Part shown: piece by piece, positions 1-7,843 of the stretch
Position numbering within the stretch: the stretch's first letter is position 1
Layout: the number at the start of each line of letters is the position of its first letter
Origin: CAYJKB01 sp964370625
Lineage (GTDB): Bacteria > Bacillota > Clostridia > Oscillospirales > Butyricicoccaceae
Assembly (NCBI GenBank): GCA_964370625.1
Contig: CAYJKB010000033.1
Span: 1-24,074 of the forward strand
Length of the DNA stretch: 24,074 bases
Direction: 5' to 3'
The notes under the pieces: generated by a model
Told to the model about the DNA's origin: nothing
The model's input: the letters and a program-made list of their open reading frames with translations, nothing else
Databases searched by the model: none
Program-made: the position numbers and the translations under genes

Positions 1-52
1 ATTTATCGATTGCTTTTTTGTTAGGTCTCTCAACCTGTAATCCTAATATCAT
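1..52 (-). CDS. possible 5' fragment of a leftward gene, cut by the window edge
   Basis: Reading leftward, an ATG at 52 opens a frame of 17 codons (MILGLQVERPNKKAIDK) that runs off the window without a stop. The upstream sequence has only a weak AAGA-type ribosome site, and the frame is too short to recognise. Against it, bases 5-20 are identical to the right arm and T-run of the terminator at 1628-1643, so this edge could instead be half of a terminator. I cannot decide between the two. Confidence 0.22.
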   Translation of the reverse strand, partial: MILGLQVERPNKKAIDK

Positions 53-137
53 TGTATCTTAATAATATTTGGGGAGGGGTTTTGTTGTATGTTATGGTAA
101 ATTTATTTGCTAAGCATTATATAATGAGTTATATTTA

Positions 138-1418
138 TTATCTAACGCTATTGTTTTGTTTTTCGGCATACATCTTTTTATCAGCAAGAGCCAATAAATC
201 AGCTAAATTTTCTGCTTCTCTTGAAAATACATATCCGATGCTAGAAGAAATATTTATTTTAATACCATCAAAAGCAAACACATCTTCCGAACTTTCTTTT
301 ATACGGCGACTTATTGCTAAAGCATCTGCATCATTTGTAACGCTAGGGACAATAACCACAAATTCATCGCCGCCAACTCTTGCAATAATAGAATCATTTT
401 TTAATACAGTTTTCAGCCTTTGTGCAAAAGAAATCAAAACTTTATCTCCCATTTCATGACCATAGTTATCATTAACGGGCTTAAACTTGTTAAGGTCAAG
501 ATAGAATATCGCAAATTCAGAGCCCTTAGCTTTTTTAAAATATTTTTCCAGTTTTACCCTGTTAGCAGCACCTGTTAAAGCGTCAGTTTCAAGTTTTTTA
601 GTTAAGTCTTCTCTGATTTTTAAAGCTTTTTTTACGTATTTATAAATAATAAGGATAATTAGAAGTAAGATAAAAAAAGATGAAATAAAGCTAGTCACAA
701 CAATCTTAATCTTATCTTTCATATGTAAATCCATTTCAAAATCTGCATCTGCAACTTTAAAATTCGAACTGCTTGAATAGATAATGTTAAAATCTTCAGA
801 AGTATAAAGGTCTATTTTTTCATCTTGATATGTCGAAGTAATCTTAAGTTCATATCCAAGTGTGGGAAGATTTGTTGCAGCGATTGATGCTAAAAGCGTA
901 TCAGTGTGAACTGATACGGTTGAAAATCCAATAAATTCATCATCTATATACAAAGGTGTATGAATAACAATACCTACCTTACCATCAATAAGCTCATAAG
1001 GACCTAAAACAAACACTTCGCCACTATCTCTTGATTTGATTGCATCATCCCTTGCTGATTCATCTTCAAACACGTTATGTCCTAATAAAAAAGCATTTTC
1101 TTCATAAGGATATACTTGTGTGAAAATACCATTAGGAAGATAAGCAATTGAGGGATTAATGGCATTATTGTAGAGTGCCGCTGAAATTCTATTAAAATCT
1201 TCATCACTAATTTGACCGTTTTGTATAATTAGTATTTCACCTAAAATTTGGTTAACCTGTATTTGCGACTGCACTGCTGATTGAATTCTAACTGCGTATG
1301 TCTCAATTATATTTTGTTCTTTATCTTCTATATCGAAAAAATTTAATCTCGCAAAATAAAAAGATATACATACGTTAATAATTAATAGTGTAATAAGTAA
1401 TGTTTTTAAAAATTTCAT
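138..1418 (-). CDS. membrane-anchored CHASE-GGDEF diguanylate cyclase
   Basis: Predicted to make cyclic di-GMP from two GTP in response to an external signal. The 426-residue protein has an N-terminal membrane segment (about 5-24), an extracellular CHASE-type sensor region (about 35-230, with the typical run LPNGIFTQVYPYEEN and later GPYELIDGKVGI), a second membrane helix (about 239-262), and a C-terminal GGDEF domain (about 275-426). The active-site motif GGDEF is at 349-353 and a metal-binding Asp lies in LDLNKF (308-312). The usual RxxD product-inhibition site just upstream is not seen (KNDS stands there), so feedback by c-di-GMP may be weak. No EAL or HD-GYP domain is present. Start chosen on the ATG with an AGGAGA ribosome site 7 bases upstream. 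It has its own good promoter and appears to be a single-gene unit. The signal sensed is unknown. Confidence 0.9.
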   Translation of the reverse strand: MKFLKTLLITLLIINVCISFYFARLNFFDIEDKEQNIIETYAVRIQSAVQSQIQVNQILGEILIIQNGQISDEDFNRISAALYNNAINPSIAYLPNGIFTQVYPYEENAFLLGHNVFEDESARDDAIKSRDSGEVFVLGPYELIDGKVGIVIHTPLYIDDEFIGFSTVSVHTDTLLASIAATNLPTLGYELKITSTYQDEKIDLYTSEDFNIIYSSSSNFKVADADFEMDLHMKDKIKIVVTSFISSFFILLLIILIIYKYVKKALKIREDLTKKLETDALTGAANRVKLEKYFKKAKGSEFAIFYLDLNKFKPVNDNYGHEMGDKVLISFAQRLKTVLKNDSIIARVGGDEFVVIVPSVTNDADALAISRRIKESSEDVFAFDGIKINISSSIGYVFSREAENLADLLALADKKMYAEKQNNSVR

Positions 1419-1473
1419 TTTATATCTCCTACATATATTTAATTATTAATATATTTAAGCAAGCTTCTTTATA

Positions 1474-1502
1474 ATTATACTCCTCTTTTTAAGCACAGTC
1501 AA
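1474..1502 (-). promoter_or_regulatory. sigma-A type promoter of the GGDEF gene
   Basis: On the minus strand TTGACT (1502-1497) and TATAAT (1479-1474) are separated by exactly 17 bases. This leaves a 5' leader of about 50 bases before the ATG at 1418. Confidence 0.7.
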
Positions 1503-1610
1503 CATCAGAAATTAGGAGTTAATATAATAATGTGAATAGCTTTGTAGAAAAATCGATATACATAAGTCGTTAAAATAAATAATCTACACAAAGATAAATT
1601 TACAAAAATA

Positions 1611-1642
1611 AAAAAAGCAATCGATAAATCGATTGCTTTTTT
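1611..1642 (-). terminator. terminator of the tRNA-Ser pair
   Basis: Perfect 9-bp stem (GCAATCGAT / ATCGATTGC, 1617-1636) with a 2-base central spacer, flanked by six A on one side and six T on the other. It directly follows the CCA end of the first tRNA, so it ends the leftward tRNA transcript; its symmetry lets it work in both directions. Confidence 0.75.
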
Positions 1643-1731
1643 GGCGGAGAACGAGGGATTTGAACCCTCGCGCCGGTTCCCCGACCTACTCCCTTAGCAG
1701 GGGAGCCCCTTCACCACTTGGGTAGTTCTCC
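1642..1731 (-). tRNA. tRNA-Ser (anticodon GCU)
   Basis: Ninety bases including an encoded CCA (complement of 1642-1644). The acceptor stem GGAGAAC/GTTCTCC closes with discriminator G, the anticodon loop reads CT-GCT-AA (complement of 1696-1698), the long variable arm is that expected of serine tRNAs, and the T loop reads GGTTCAAATCC. Reads AGC/AGU codons. Lies 19 bases downstream of the second serine tRNA and is probably co-transcribed with it. Confidence 0.96.
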
Positions 1732-1750
1732 AAAAAGTTGAAAAACTGAT

Positions 1751-1841
1751 TGGCGGAGAGAGTGGGATTCGAACCCACGGACGCTTTGACACGTCGCCGG
1801 TTTTCAAGACCGGTGCCTTAAACCAACTCGACCATCTCTCC
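1751..1841 (-). tRNA. tRNA-Ser (anticodon UGA)
   Basis: Ninety-one bases including an encoded CCA (complement of 1751-1753). The acceptor stem GGAGAGA/TCTCTCC, discriminator G, long variable arm and T loop GGTTCGAATCC are intact. The anticodon TGA is the complement of 1804-1806. Reads UCN codons. First gene of the two-tRNA unit. Confidence 0.96.
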
Positions 1842-1859
1842 GTAACATCAGCATAATCT

Positions 1860-1888
1860 ACTATATCATAGTCATTAGCAGTTGTCAA
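1860..1888 (-). promoter_or_regulatory. promoter of the tRNA-Ser pair
   Basis: Minus strand TTGACA (1888-1883), 17-base spacer, TATAGT (1865-1860). The -10 element lies about 18 bases before the tRNA 5' end, a typical distance for a stable-RNA promoter. Confidence 0.75.
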
Positions 1889-1908
1889 CACTTTTTGAAA
1901 AGTTTTTT

Positions 1909-1947
1909 TAAAAAATATTTGAGGAGCGAAAAAATGCATCACTCCCC
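1909..1947 (-). terminator. terminator of the citrate synthase gene
   Basis: On the minus strand GGGGAGTG and CGCTCCTC (1947-1940 and 1928-1921) form an 8-bp stem with two G-U pairs around an 11-base loop, followed by a T-rich tract. It lies about 30 bases after the citrate synthase stop codon and just before the tRNA promoter. Confidence 0.6.
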
Positions 1948-1975
1948 AAAGTTAAAAAGCATAAAAATACTAAGT

Positions 1976-3343
1976 TTATCTTTTGCTAATAGGTACGTAA
2001 TTAGCAGATTTCAGCATAGCTTTAAACGCAGGACGTATAATTTTGCCAGAAATAGTAATTTCTTCAAGTCTATGTGCCATCCAGCCAGCAATACGAGCAC
2101 TAGCGAATAGAGGAGTATACATTTCACGAGGGATTTTAAGCATTTTATAAACCAGCCCTGAATATAAATCAACATTTGCACACATAACTTTGTCAACATT
2201 ACGAACTTTTTTAAATGCAATTGGTGTTAAACGTTCAATAGCATCTAATAATTTAAATTGAGAATCAAAACCTGTATCAACAGATAATTTTCTTGCATGT
2301 TCTTTTAAAATTACAGCACGAGGATCTGATAACATATAAATTGCATGACCCATTCCATAGATAAGTCCTTTTTTGTCTCCAACTTCTTTGCGAAGAATTT
2401 TGCACAAGTATTCTAAAACTTCATCTTCATCTTGTGGATTTTCTAAATCTAATAACATTTGTTCAAACATTTCACGAACTTTAAGGTTAGCACCACCATG
2501 TTTAGGTCCTTTAAGCGAACCTACAGCTGCAGAAATAGCAGCATAAGTATCTGTATCAGATGATGATACAACACGATTTGCAAAAGTAGAGTTATTACCT
2601 CCACCATGTTCTGCATGTAAACAAAGAGCAATATCTAATAATCTTGCTTCATCATTAGTATATACGCCATCATGTCTAATTAATCCTAATATGTTTTCTG
2701 CTGTAGATTTAGTTGGATCTGGGACATGTAGATACATACTTTTATTTTGGAAATAACGGCGACGTGCTTGATATGCATGAGATACAATAAGAGGGAATTT
2801 TGCAATTAAATCAATCCCTTGACGAAGCACATTTTCAACACTAATATCATCAGGATTTTCATCAAATGAATATAGTGATAACGTAGCACTTGCTAGTTTA
2901 TTCATAATATCATTACTAGGTGCACGCATGATGACATCTTCTGTAAAGTTGCGAGGTAAATTTCTGCATTTACTAATAAGCGACATATATTCATCAAGTT
3001 CAAGCCTAGTAGGCAAATTACCTATAAGTAAAAGATAACTGATTTCATCAAAGCCAAAACGCTTTTCACGCTCAATTCCACCAATAAGATTATAAAGATC
3101 TATTCCACGATAAACGAGTTTTCCATCAATAGGTTCTCTTTCACCTTCGGAAATAACATACCCATGTACATTACAAATGCGAGATACACCAGCGACTACT
3201 CCAGAGCCATCAGCATTTCTTAAGCCTTGTTTCACTGAAGGATTTGCGTACACTGTTTTATCAACAGGGTTGTTTTCAGCAAATTTCTTACATAAACTAT
3301 CTATATTAGCAATTTCTTGCTGTGGACAATTAATATCTGTCAT
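1976..3343 (-). CDS. citrate synthase (citrate/2-methylcitrate synthase family)
   Basis: Condenses oxaloacetate and acetyl-CoA to citrate in the cytoplasm, the first step of the oxidative arm of the TCA cycle and of glutamate synthesis. The 455-residue protein carries the full set of family motifs: LHAEHGGGNNST (242-253, oxaloacetate-binding His246), GPKHGGAN (279-286, catalytic His282), GMGHAIY...DPRA (330-343, catalytic His333), and NVDLYSG (390-396, catalytic Asp392). An N-terminal extension of about 30-40 residues precedes the conserved core, as in the longer clostridial forms. Start fixed by an AGGAGG site 9 bases upstream. It has its own promoter and terminator; no aconitase or isocitrate dehydrogenase gene is beside it. 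Methylcitrate synthase activity cannot be ruled out, but no propionate genes are nearby. Confidence 0.95.
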   Translation of the reverse strand: MTDINCPQQEIANIDSLCKKFAENNPVDKTVYANPSVKQGLRNADGSGVVAGVSRICNVHGYVISEGEREPIDGKLVYRGIDLYNLIGGIEREKRFGFDEISYLLLIGNLPTRLELDEYMSLISKCRNLPRNFTEDVIMRAPSNDIMNKLASATLSLYSFDENPDDISVENVLRQGIDLIAKFPLIVSHAYQARRRYFQNKSMYLHVPDPTKSTAENILGLIRHDGVYTNDEARLLDIALCLHAEHGGGNNSTFANRVVSSSDTDTYAAISAAVGSLKGPKHGGANLKVREMFEQMLLDLENPQDEDEVLEYLCKILRKEVGDKKGLIYGMGHAIYMLSDPRAVILKEHARKLSVDTGFDSQFKLLDAIERLTPIAFKKVRNVDKVMCANVDLYSGLVYKMLKIPREMYTPLFASARIAGWMAHRLEEITISGKIIRPAFKAMLKSANYVPISKR

Positions 3344-3383
3344 AATTATATTCCTCCTTACATAAAATTACTTATACACATTC

Positions 3384-3412
3384 ATTCTATATTATAGTCA
3401 GGAAAATGTCAA
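3384..3412 (-). promoter_or_regulatory. sigma-A type promoter of citrate synthase
   Basis: Minus strand TTGACA (3412-3407), 17-base spacer, TAGAAT (3389-3384). It lies in the roughly 100-base divergent gap shared with spoIID. Confidence 0.65.
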
Positions 3413-3432
3413 ATATGAATTATTGCAAAAAG

Positions 3433-3438
3433 AAAGGA
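3433..3438 (+). promoter_or_regulatory. ribosome binding site that decides the spoIID start
   Basis: AAAGGA ends only one base before the upstream ATG at 3440 but 10 bases before the in-frame ATG at 3449. The second ATG is therefore the better start. Confidence 0.55.
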
Positions 3439-3448
3439 AATGCAAAAA

Positions 3449-4528
3449 ATGAAGAAAATATTTACAACAACAATATTATTATTAACAATTATTTATGTTA
3501 TTCCGTTTATTTATACAGGTTATGGATATGCTTTAAACAATAGTATAAAAGGGGATACAGCTATCCATATTCCATTTACATCGGATTTAATACAAAATAA
3601 TTCACAAGACAAAACAAATGTTTCAAATACTGATATGTCTGAGGAAATTTTGAAAGAAAAAAATATAATAACAGTATATAAGCATGAAACAGATGAAGTT
3701 ATTGAAGTTGAGCTTGAAGAATATTTATATGGTGTAGTGGCAGCTGAAATGCCCCCAACATTTGAACTTGAAGCATTAAAAGCTCAGGCTGTTGCTGCAC
3801 GTACATATATTATGTATAAAAAATATGGGGTAGAAAGTGGAAAAATCTCTGATGATGGTCATAAGGGTGCAATAATTTGCGATGATTCTACACATTGCAA
3901 AGCTCATATAGACATTGAAGTAGAGGCAGAAAATTTATGGAAAGATAACTCAGAAGAATATTTAAATAAAATTAAACTAGCTGTTGATAGTACGGCTGGA
4001 CAAATTATTACATATTCAAATATTCCAATAGCAGCTGTTTTTCATTCTGTATCGGCAGAAAAAACAGAAAATGCCTCTGATGTTTGGGGAAGCACAACAC
4101 CATATCTAACAAGTGTTGTAAGTCCTGGTGGAGAACAATCACCAAACTATTCAAAAGCAACTACTTTTACAGCAGATGAATTTCGCCAAAAATTTGAGGA
4201 AAAGTATGAAAATATGAATTTGAATGATAAGCCAGCAAATTGGTTTAAAGCATCAAACCGTAGTGAAGCTGGTGGAATAATTGATGTTATGTTAGGGGGC
4301 ATTCGAATTTCAGGTGATGAAGTACGCAGTGTATTAGATTTAAATTCAACGAATTTTACAATTAGTACAACAGAAAATTCTATAACAATTACAACATTAG
4401 GTTATGGTCATGGCGTTGGAATGAGTCAATATGGTGCAAATTATTTAGCGAAAGAAGGCAATGATTACACCGAAATTCTATCATGGTATTATGTAAATAC
4501 TCAGCTACAAAATATTTCAGACAACTAG
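3449..4528 (+). CDS. spoIID: stage II sporulation protein D (SpoIID), peptidoglycan lytic transglycosylase
   Basis: Part of the machinery that remodels septal peptidoglycan during engulfment of the forespore; SpoIID cleaves glycan strands after SpoIIP has removed stem peptides. About 359 residues from the chosen start. An N-terminal membrane segment (about 4-22) anchors it. The conserved block VAAEMPPTFELEALKAQAVA carries the expected catalytic Glu (about residue 100), followed by ARTYI and, near the C terminus, GYGHGVGMSQYGA and ILSWYY. A Cys pair (about 144 and 150, in CDDSTHC) resembles the metal-binding cysteines known in some clostridial SpoIID proteins. It is divergent from citrate synthase and followed 85 bases later by a SpoIIQ-like gene, an order also known in Clostridioides difficile. 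An alternative ATG at 3440 would add three residues. Expected control is by mother-cell sigma-E, but I could not see a convincing promoter. Confidence 0.93.
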   Translation: MKKIFTTTILLLTIIYVIPFIYTGYGYALNNSIKGDTAIHIPFTSDLIQNNSQDKTNVSNTDMSEEILKEKNIITVYKHETDEVIEVELEEYLYGVVAAEMPPTFELEALKAQAVAARTYIMYKKYGVESGKISDDGHKGAIICDDSTHCKAHIDIEVEAENLWKDNSEEYLNKIKLAVDSTAGQIITYSNIPIAAVFHSVSAEKTENASDVWGSTTPYLTSVVSPGGEQSPNYSKATTFTADEFRQKFEEKYENMNLNDKPANWFKASNRSEAGGIIDVMLGGIRISGDEVRSVLDLNSTNFTISTTENSITITTLGYGHGVGMSQYGANYLAKEGNDYTEILSWYYVNTQLQNISDN

Positions 4529-4613
4529 TCAGAAATTTAACTAAAATTTTCTTGAATTAGATGTATTAACCGAAATTTTCCTGTCAATAATAATGACAAC
4601 GGAGGTATGATAC

Positions 4614-5411
4614 ATGAAAAATTCTAATTCAAACGACAAGTCATTTTTTTTAGATGACAAAGGATTTTACATAATCCTATTCCTTTGCCTTGTGGCTATT
4701 GGAGTTTCAGGTTATGTATTATTCTTCACAGAAGTGCCAACAAATGATACGCAAATTCCACCAATTTATACACCTAATCTAGAAAGCCAAGACGATACAG
4801 AAACTACAACAGATGATTTTAGCAAAATTATTTCAGATGTGCATGAAGAAGAAACGGATTTAATAGATGCAAAATCTGAAGATACTGCTGAGGTTGTAGT
4901 TCCAAAACCGCTTGAAGTGGAAGATGTGTCAGAAGTTTCGCAGGGGAAAGTGCCAGCTGTGACAGCAAAGCCAGAAAATCCACCAGAGCCACAAAAAGAA
5001 GAAACTCTATTTGTTTCACCTGTTCCTGGTGAAGTTATTAAAGTTTTTTCAGGAACAGAACTTGTGTTTAATGAAACTATGGATGATTGGAGAGTTCATG
5101 TGGGCACAGATTTTGAAGCCAGTGAAGGTGACAGGGTTTATGCAATTGCTGACGGCATAATTGATGATGTTTATTTATCTGAACTATGGGGACAATGTGT
5201 AGTTATTGATCATGGAGAAGAACTATTTACAGTTTATACAGGGTTGGCTGAAAATGTTACTGTATCAAAAGGTGAAAATATAAAATCTGGAGAAGTGATT
5301 GGTGCGAAAGGTCAGCCAACTGTAAGTGAAGCTTTGCAAAAAAGTCATATTCATATAGAAGCAATTCAAAATGGACAGTATATTGATGTTATGAATTTAA
5401 TACAAAAATAA
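4614..5411 (+). CDS. spoIIQ: SpoIIQ-like M23 (LytM) peptidase, forespore engulfment protein
   Basis: In spore formers SpoIIQ sits in the forespore membrane and pairs with SpoIIIAH across the septum, forming the channel or ratchet that links the two cells. This 265-residue protein has one membrane helix (about 18-38), an acidic, Pro/Glu/Thr-rich linker (about 41-130), and a C-terminal LytM domain (about 132-265). The zinc site looks complete: His162 and Asp166 in HVGTDF, and His245/His247 in SHIHIEA. Bacillus subtilis SpoIIQ has lost this site, while clostridial ones keep it, so this one may bind zinc or still cut peptidoglycan. Identity rests on size, topology, domain and position right after spoIID. 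A GGAGGT site precedes the ATG by 7 bases. spoIIID, which follows in some clostridia, is absent here. Confidence 0.85.
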   Translation: MKNSNSNDKSFFLDDKGFYIILFLCLVAIGVSGYVLFFTEVPTNDTQIPPIYTPNLESQDDTETTTDDFSKIISDVHEEETDLIDAKSEDTAEVVVPKPLEVEDVSEVSQGKVPAVTAKPENPPEPQKEETLFVSPVPGEVIKVFSGTELVFNETMDDWRVHVGTDFEASEGDRVYAIADGIIDDVYLSELWGQCVVIDHGEELFTVYTGLAENVTVSKGENIKSGEVIGAKGQPTVSEALQKSHIHIEAIQNGQYIDVMNLIQK

Positions 5412-5419
5412 AATAATTT

Positions 5420-5463
5420 ACACACTATTTAACTTTTTTTTGAATAGTGTGTTTTTATTTTTA
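5420..5463 (+). terminator. terminator after spoIIQ
   Basis: A perfect 10-bp stem ACACACTATT (5420-5429) / AATAGTGTGT (5443-5452) with a T-rich loop, followed by TTTTATTTTT. It lies 8 bases after the spoIIQ stop codon. Confidence 0.85.
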
Positions 5464-5471
5464 AAAAAATA

Positions 5472-5480
5472 TGATACAAT
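5472..5480 (+). promoter_or_regulatory. possible extended -10 promoter for the membrane protein/ADH pair
   Basis: TGA-TACAAT fits an extended -10 element and lies about 30 bases upstream of the next start codon, just behind the spoIIQ terminator. No good -35 hexamer is present at the right distance. Confidence 0.4.
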
Positions 5481-5511
5481 AGTAAATAATCAAAAATTTT
5501 GGAGATGAATT

Positions 5512-6387
5512 ATGAATAAAATAAACCCTTTATTGCTTTTTCCGATTTTTATAATTACAGCTATATTGGCAAGGATTTTCCACTTATCAGATGGATATAA
5601 TTATATAACAGGGCTGCCTGCTGAACACAATATGTTTTGGTATATTCTAATTGTGATTTGTGTGCTTGGCGTAGCATATGCTGTTTTTTGTGCATCAAAA
5701 TTTCCTGCATATGAAGAAATTCATTTTAGAGGAGCCTTTAAAACAAAAAGCGATGCTTATAAAATGTTAAGTGTAACAGTTGCATTTGTTATGATTGGTG
5801 TTGGCTTTTTTGAGCTTGTAATGAGCTTAATTCAAAGTACAAGTATGCCTGTTATCATGGGTCAAAGCACATTACTTAGAGTGTTGCCGATGTTACCAAA
5901 ACTGATTTTATCATTATTATCAATTTTATCAGGTGGAGCAATAATAATAATCTTATTAGTCCAACTTCAATATAAACCATCGGATAGTGTAGCCTTTTTA
6001 AGCACAATGCCAATGTTTTGGGCGTGTTTTGGGCTAGTTTTAACGTATAACGAAAATGGAGCAAATCCAATTGTTTCTGAATTTGCATTTGACATTTTTG
6101 CATATATTGCAACTATGTGTGCACTATATTGCTTTGTTGGATTTTATTTTGGCAAATATGATATGCAAAAATTTGTTTTCACAAGCTTATTATCTGTATT
6201 ATTTTCATCAATAGCTCTTATAACTATATTATATGCTGCACTTTCGCCTACATTTACATTTATTGATGTGAATGCAATCTCAATAATTCGTTTAACATCG
6301 GTTACTGCGATGTCAATACTTATGTATGCTAATACTTTCAATTTACAAATAAATGTCACACAAGAAAAAGGGGAAATAGAACAATGA
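5512..6387 (+). CDS. polytopic membrane protein of unknown function
   Basis: I do not recognise this family. The 291-residue protein is strongly hydrophobic with about seven or eight membrane segments: near residues 5-20, 43-62, 87-108, 128-155, 162-182, 195-214, 222-245 and 252-275. The loops are short and hold no obvious enzyme motif, lipobox or nucleotide-binding site. The start has a GGAG ribosome site (TTTTGGAGATGAATT). Its stop codon overlaps the ATG of the following alcohol dehydrogenase (ATGA at 6384-6387), so translation of the two is probably coupled and they may share a process. A transporter, a sensor or an assembly protein would all fit the shape. Confidence 0.8.
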   Translation: MNKINPLLLFPIFIITAILARIFHLSDGYNYITGLPAEHNMFWYILIVICVLGVAYAVFCASKFPAYEEIHFRGAFKTKSDAYKMLSVTVAFVMIGVGFFELVMSLIQSTSMPVIMGQSTLLRVLPMLPKLILSLLSILSGGAIIIILLVQLQYKPSDSVAFLSTMPMFWACFGLVLTYNENGANPIVSEFAFDIFAYIATMCALYCFVGFYFGKYDMQKFVFTSLLSVLFSSIALITILYAALSPTFTFIDVNAISIIRLTSVTAMSILMYANTFNLQINVTQEKGEIEQ

Positions 6388-7496
6388 AAGATATGAATTT
6401 AAATTACTTTAATCCAACTCGGATAATAAGTGGAACGGGTTGCCTTAGAAATTATAATACTTTTTCAGATATAGGCAAACGCTGTTTTATTGTAACAGGT
6501 AAAAATTCAGGGAAAAAAAGTGGAGCTTTAGATGATGCTATTCAGGCACTTAATAATTCAGGAGTGTCTTACATGATTTTTGATGAAGTTGAAAACAATC
6601 CATCTACAGAAACATGCAAAAAAGCGGGAAATTTAGCTCATGAATTTAATGCAAGCTTTATTATGGGTATTGGTGGAGGATCTCCTATAGATGCAGCAAA
6701 AGCAATTGCTATCTATGCTGCAAATCCAGTGTTACCAATTGATGATATTTTTAATGCTACATATGCAAATCGTCCACTTCCGATTGTAGCAGTTAATACA
6801 ACTGTGGGAACAGGTAGTGAAGTTACACCATTTTCAATACTAACAGTGCACAGCTTAGGAACGAAAAAAGGAATTGCAAATGATAATCTATTTCCTAAAA
6901 TTTCATTCTTAGATCCAATGCATGCAATGAGTTTACCACAAGATATTCTTGTTTCAACGGCAATAGATGCTTTTTCACATGCAATTGAAGGATATTTTTC
7001 AAGAAAAGCAACACTAATGACAAATACATATGCAGAAGCTGCAATGAGATTATTGTCTAAAGGACTAATGACAGTTTATGGTGGAGGTTATGATTATGAC
7101 CTTGTAGCAGACTTTATGTATGCTTCTACTTTAGCTGGTAAAGTGATTTCAGCTACATCTACATGTGCTGTTCATTCGATGGGGTATTCATTAACATATC
7201 ATTTAGGAGTGCCACATGGTACAGCTAATGCTTATTTCTTACCTAATTTTATACGTCTGATGGCTGAATCAAGCCCAATGCGTGTTATGAGTGTACTTAA
7301 GTTCTGTAACATGACAAGTGTTGACCAATTAAGCAGCTTGCTTAACAAACTTTTACCACTCGATGTTAAACTTTCTTGTGAGCAAATTGAACAATTCTCC
7401 CAAGAGGTAATTAAAACTGCACATGTTAAAAACTCTATTAGACCATTAGGAATAGATGAAGTGCGTAATCTATATAAAAAATCAGTAGGTCAATAA
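6384..7496 (+). CDS. iron-containing (type III) alcohol dehydrogenase
   Basis: NAD(P)-dependent interconversion of an alcohol and an aldehyde, usual in fermentative redox balance. The 370-residue protein has the full family layout: an N-terminal dinucleotide domain with GIGGGSPIDAAKA (95-107), TTVGTGSEVTPF (139-150), and a helical C-terminal half. The four metal ligands are in place: Asp195 and His199 (AIDAFSHAIEG), His264 (CAVHSMGY) and His278 (GVPHGTANA). It overlaps the upstream membrane gene by four bases, without a strong ribosome site of its own beyond GGGGAA inside that gene, so coupling is likely. A long terminator follows. The substrate cannot be read from sequence; butanol, propanediol or other short alcohols are all possible. 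Confidence 0.92.
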   Translation: MKDMNLNYFNPTRIISGTGCLRNYNTFSDIGKRCFIVTGKNSGKKSGALDDAIQALNNSGVSYMIFDEVENNPSTETCKKAGNLAHEFNASFIMGIGGGSPIDAAKAIAIYAANPVLPIDDIFNATYANRPLPIVAVNTTVGTGSEVTPFSILTVHSLGTKKGIANDNLFPKISFLDPMHAMSLPQDILVSTAIDAFSHAIEGYFSRKATLMTNTYAEAAMRLLSKGLMTVYGGGYDYDLVADFMYASTLAGKVISATSTCAVHSMGYSLTYHLGVPHGTANAYFLPNFIRLMAESSPMRVMSVLKFCNMTSVDQLSSLLNKLLPLDVKLSCEQIEQFSQEVIKTAHVKNSIRPLGIDEVRNLYKKSVGQ

Positions 7497-7502
7497 TTAA
7501 AT

Positions 7503-7555
7503 AAATTCTTATGGGGGTGTGATGAAATTTGTCACACCCCCATAAGAATTTTTTT
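7503..7555 (+). terminator. strong intrinsic terminator after the alcohol dehydrogenase
   Basis: A perfect 20-bp inverted repeat (7503-7522 and 7532-7551; core ATGGGGGTGTGA / TCACACCCCCAT) with a 9-base loop, followed by a T run. It can act in both directions. Confidence 0.9.
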
Positions 7556-7814
7556 GTATATTATTCATAAAGGTGAAGTGAAAATTTGCATAAATCTTAA
7601 AAAACGAAATAAGTTGCGAAAATGAATAAAAATACCTAAATATACATATAATTACAAAATTAATAGTGCGTATATTACACTGTTTTGGATTTATACTTGT
7701 ACAAAAATAGAAAAATAATTTAGTCAACTTGTTGAAAAAAATCATACTAATTTGTTTAAAATAACATTAAAAAAATAAAATTTCATACTAAAATTGAAAA
7801 AATATTAAATTTAA

Positions 7815-7843
7815 TTGACAACTAATTAGAGTTATGCTAATCT
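7815..7843 (+). promoter_or_regulatory. promoter of the SLH surface-protein gene
   Basis: TTGACA (7815-7820), 17-base spacer, TAATCT (7838-7843), with TGC before the -10 element giving an extended -10. Transcription would start near 7850, about 40 bases before the ATG. Confidence 0.7.

Noticed and set aside
52..459. Rightward frame of 135 codons at the left edge
   Set aside because: It lies opposite the 3' end of the clear GGDEF gene and has no family features.
1694..1942. Leftward frame of 82 codons over the serine tRNAs
   Set aside because: It overlaps two certain tRNA genes and their promoter, so the frame is by chance.
4563..4591. Possible forespore (sigma-F/G) promoter before spoIIQ, GTATT and CAATAAT 17 bases apart
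   Set aside because: Only a loose fit to the consensus; the biology expects one here but the sequence does not establish it.
7509..7745. Leftward frame of 78 codons between the alcohol dehydrogenase and the SLH gene
   Set aside because: It runs into the ADH terminator, has a Phe/Ile/Lys composition expected of AT-rich noncoding DNA, and no ribosome site was seen.
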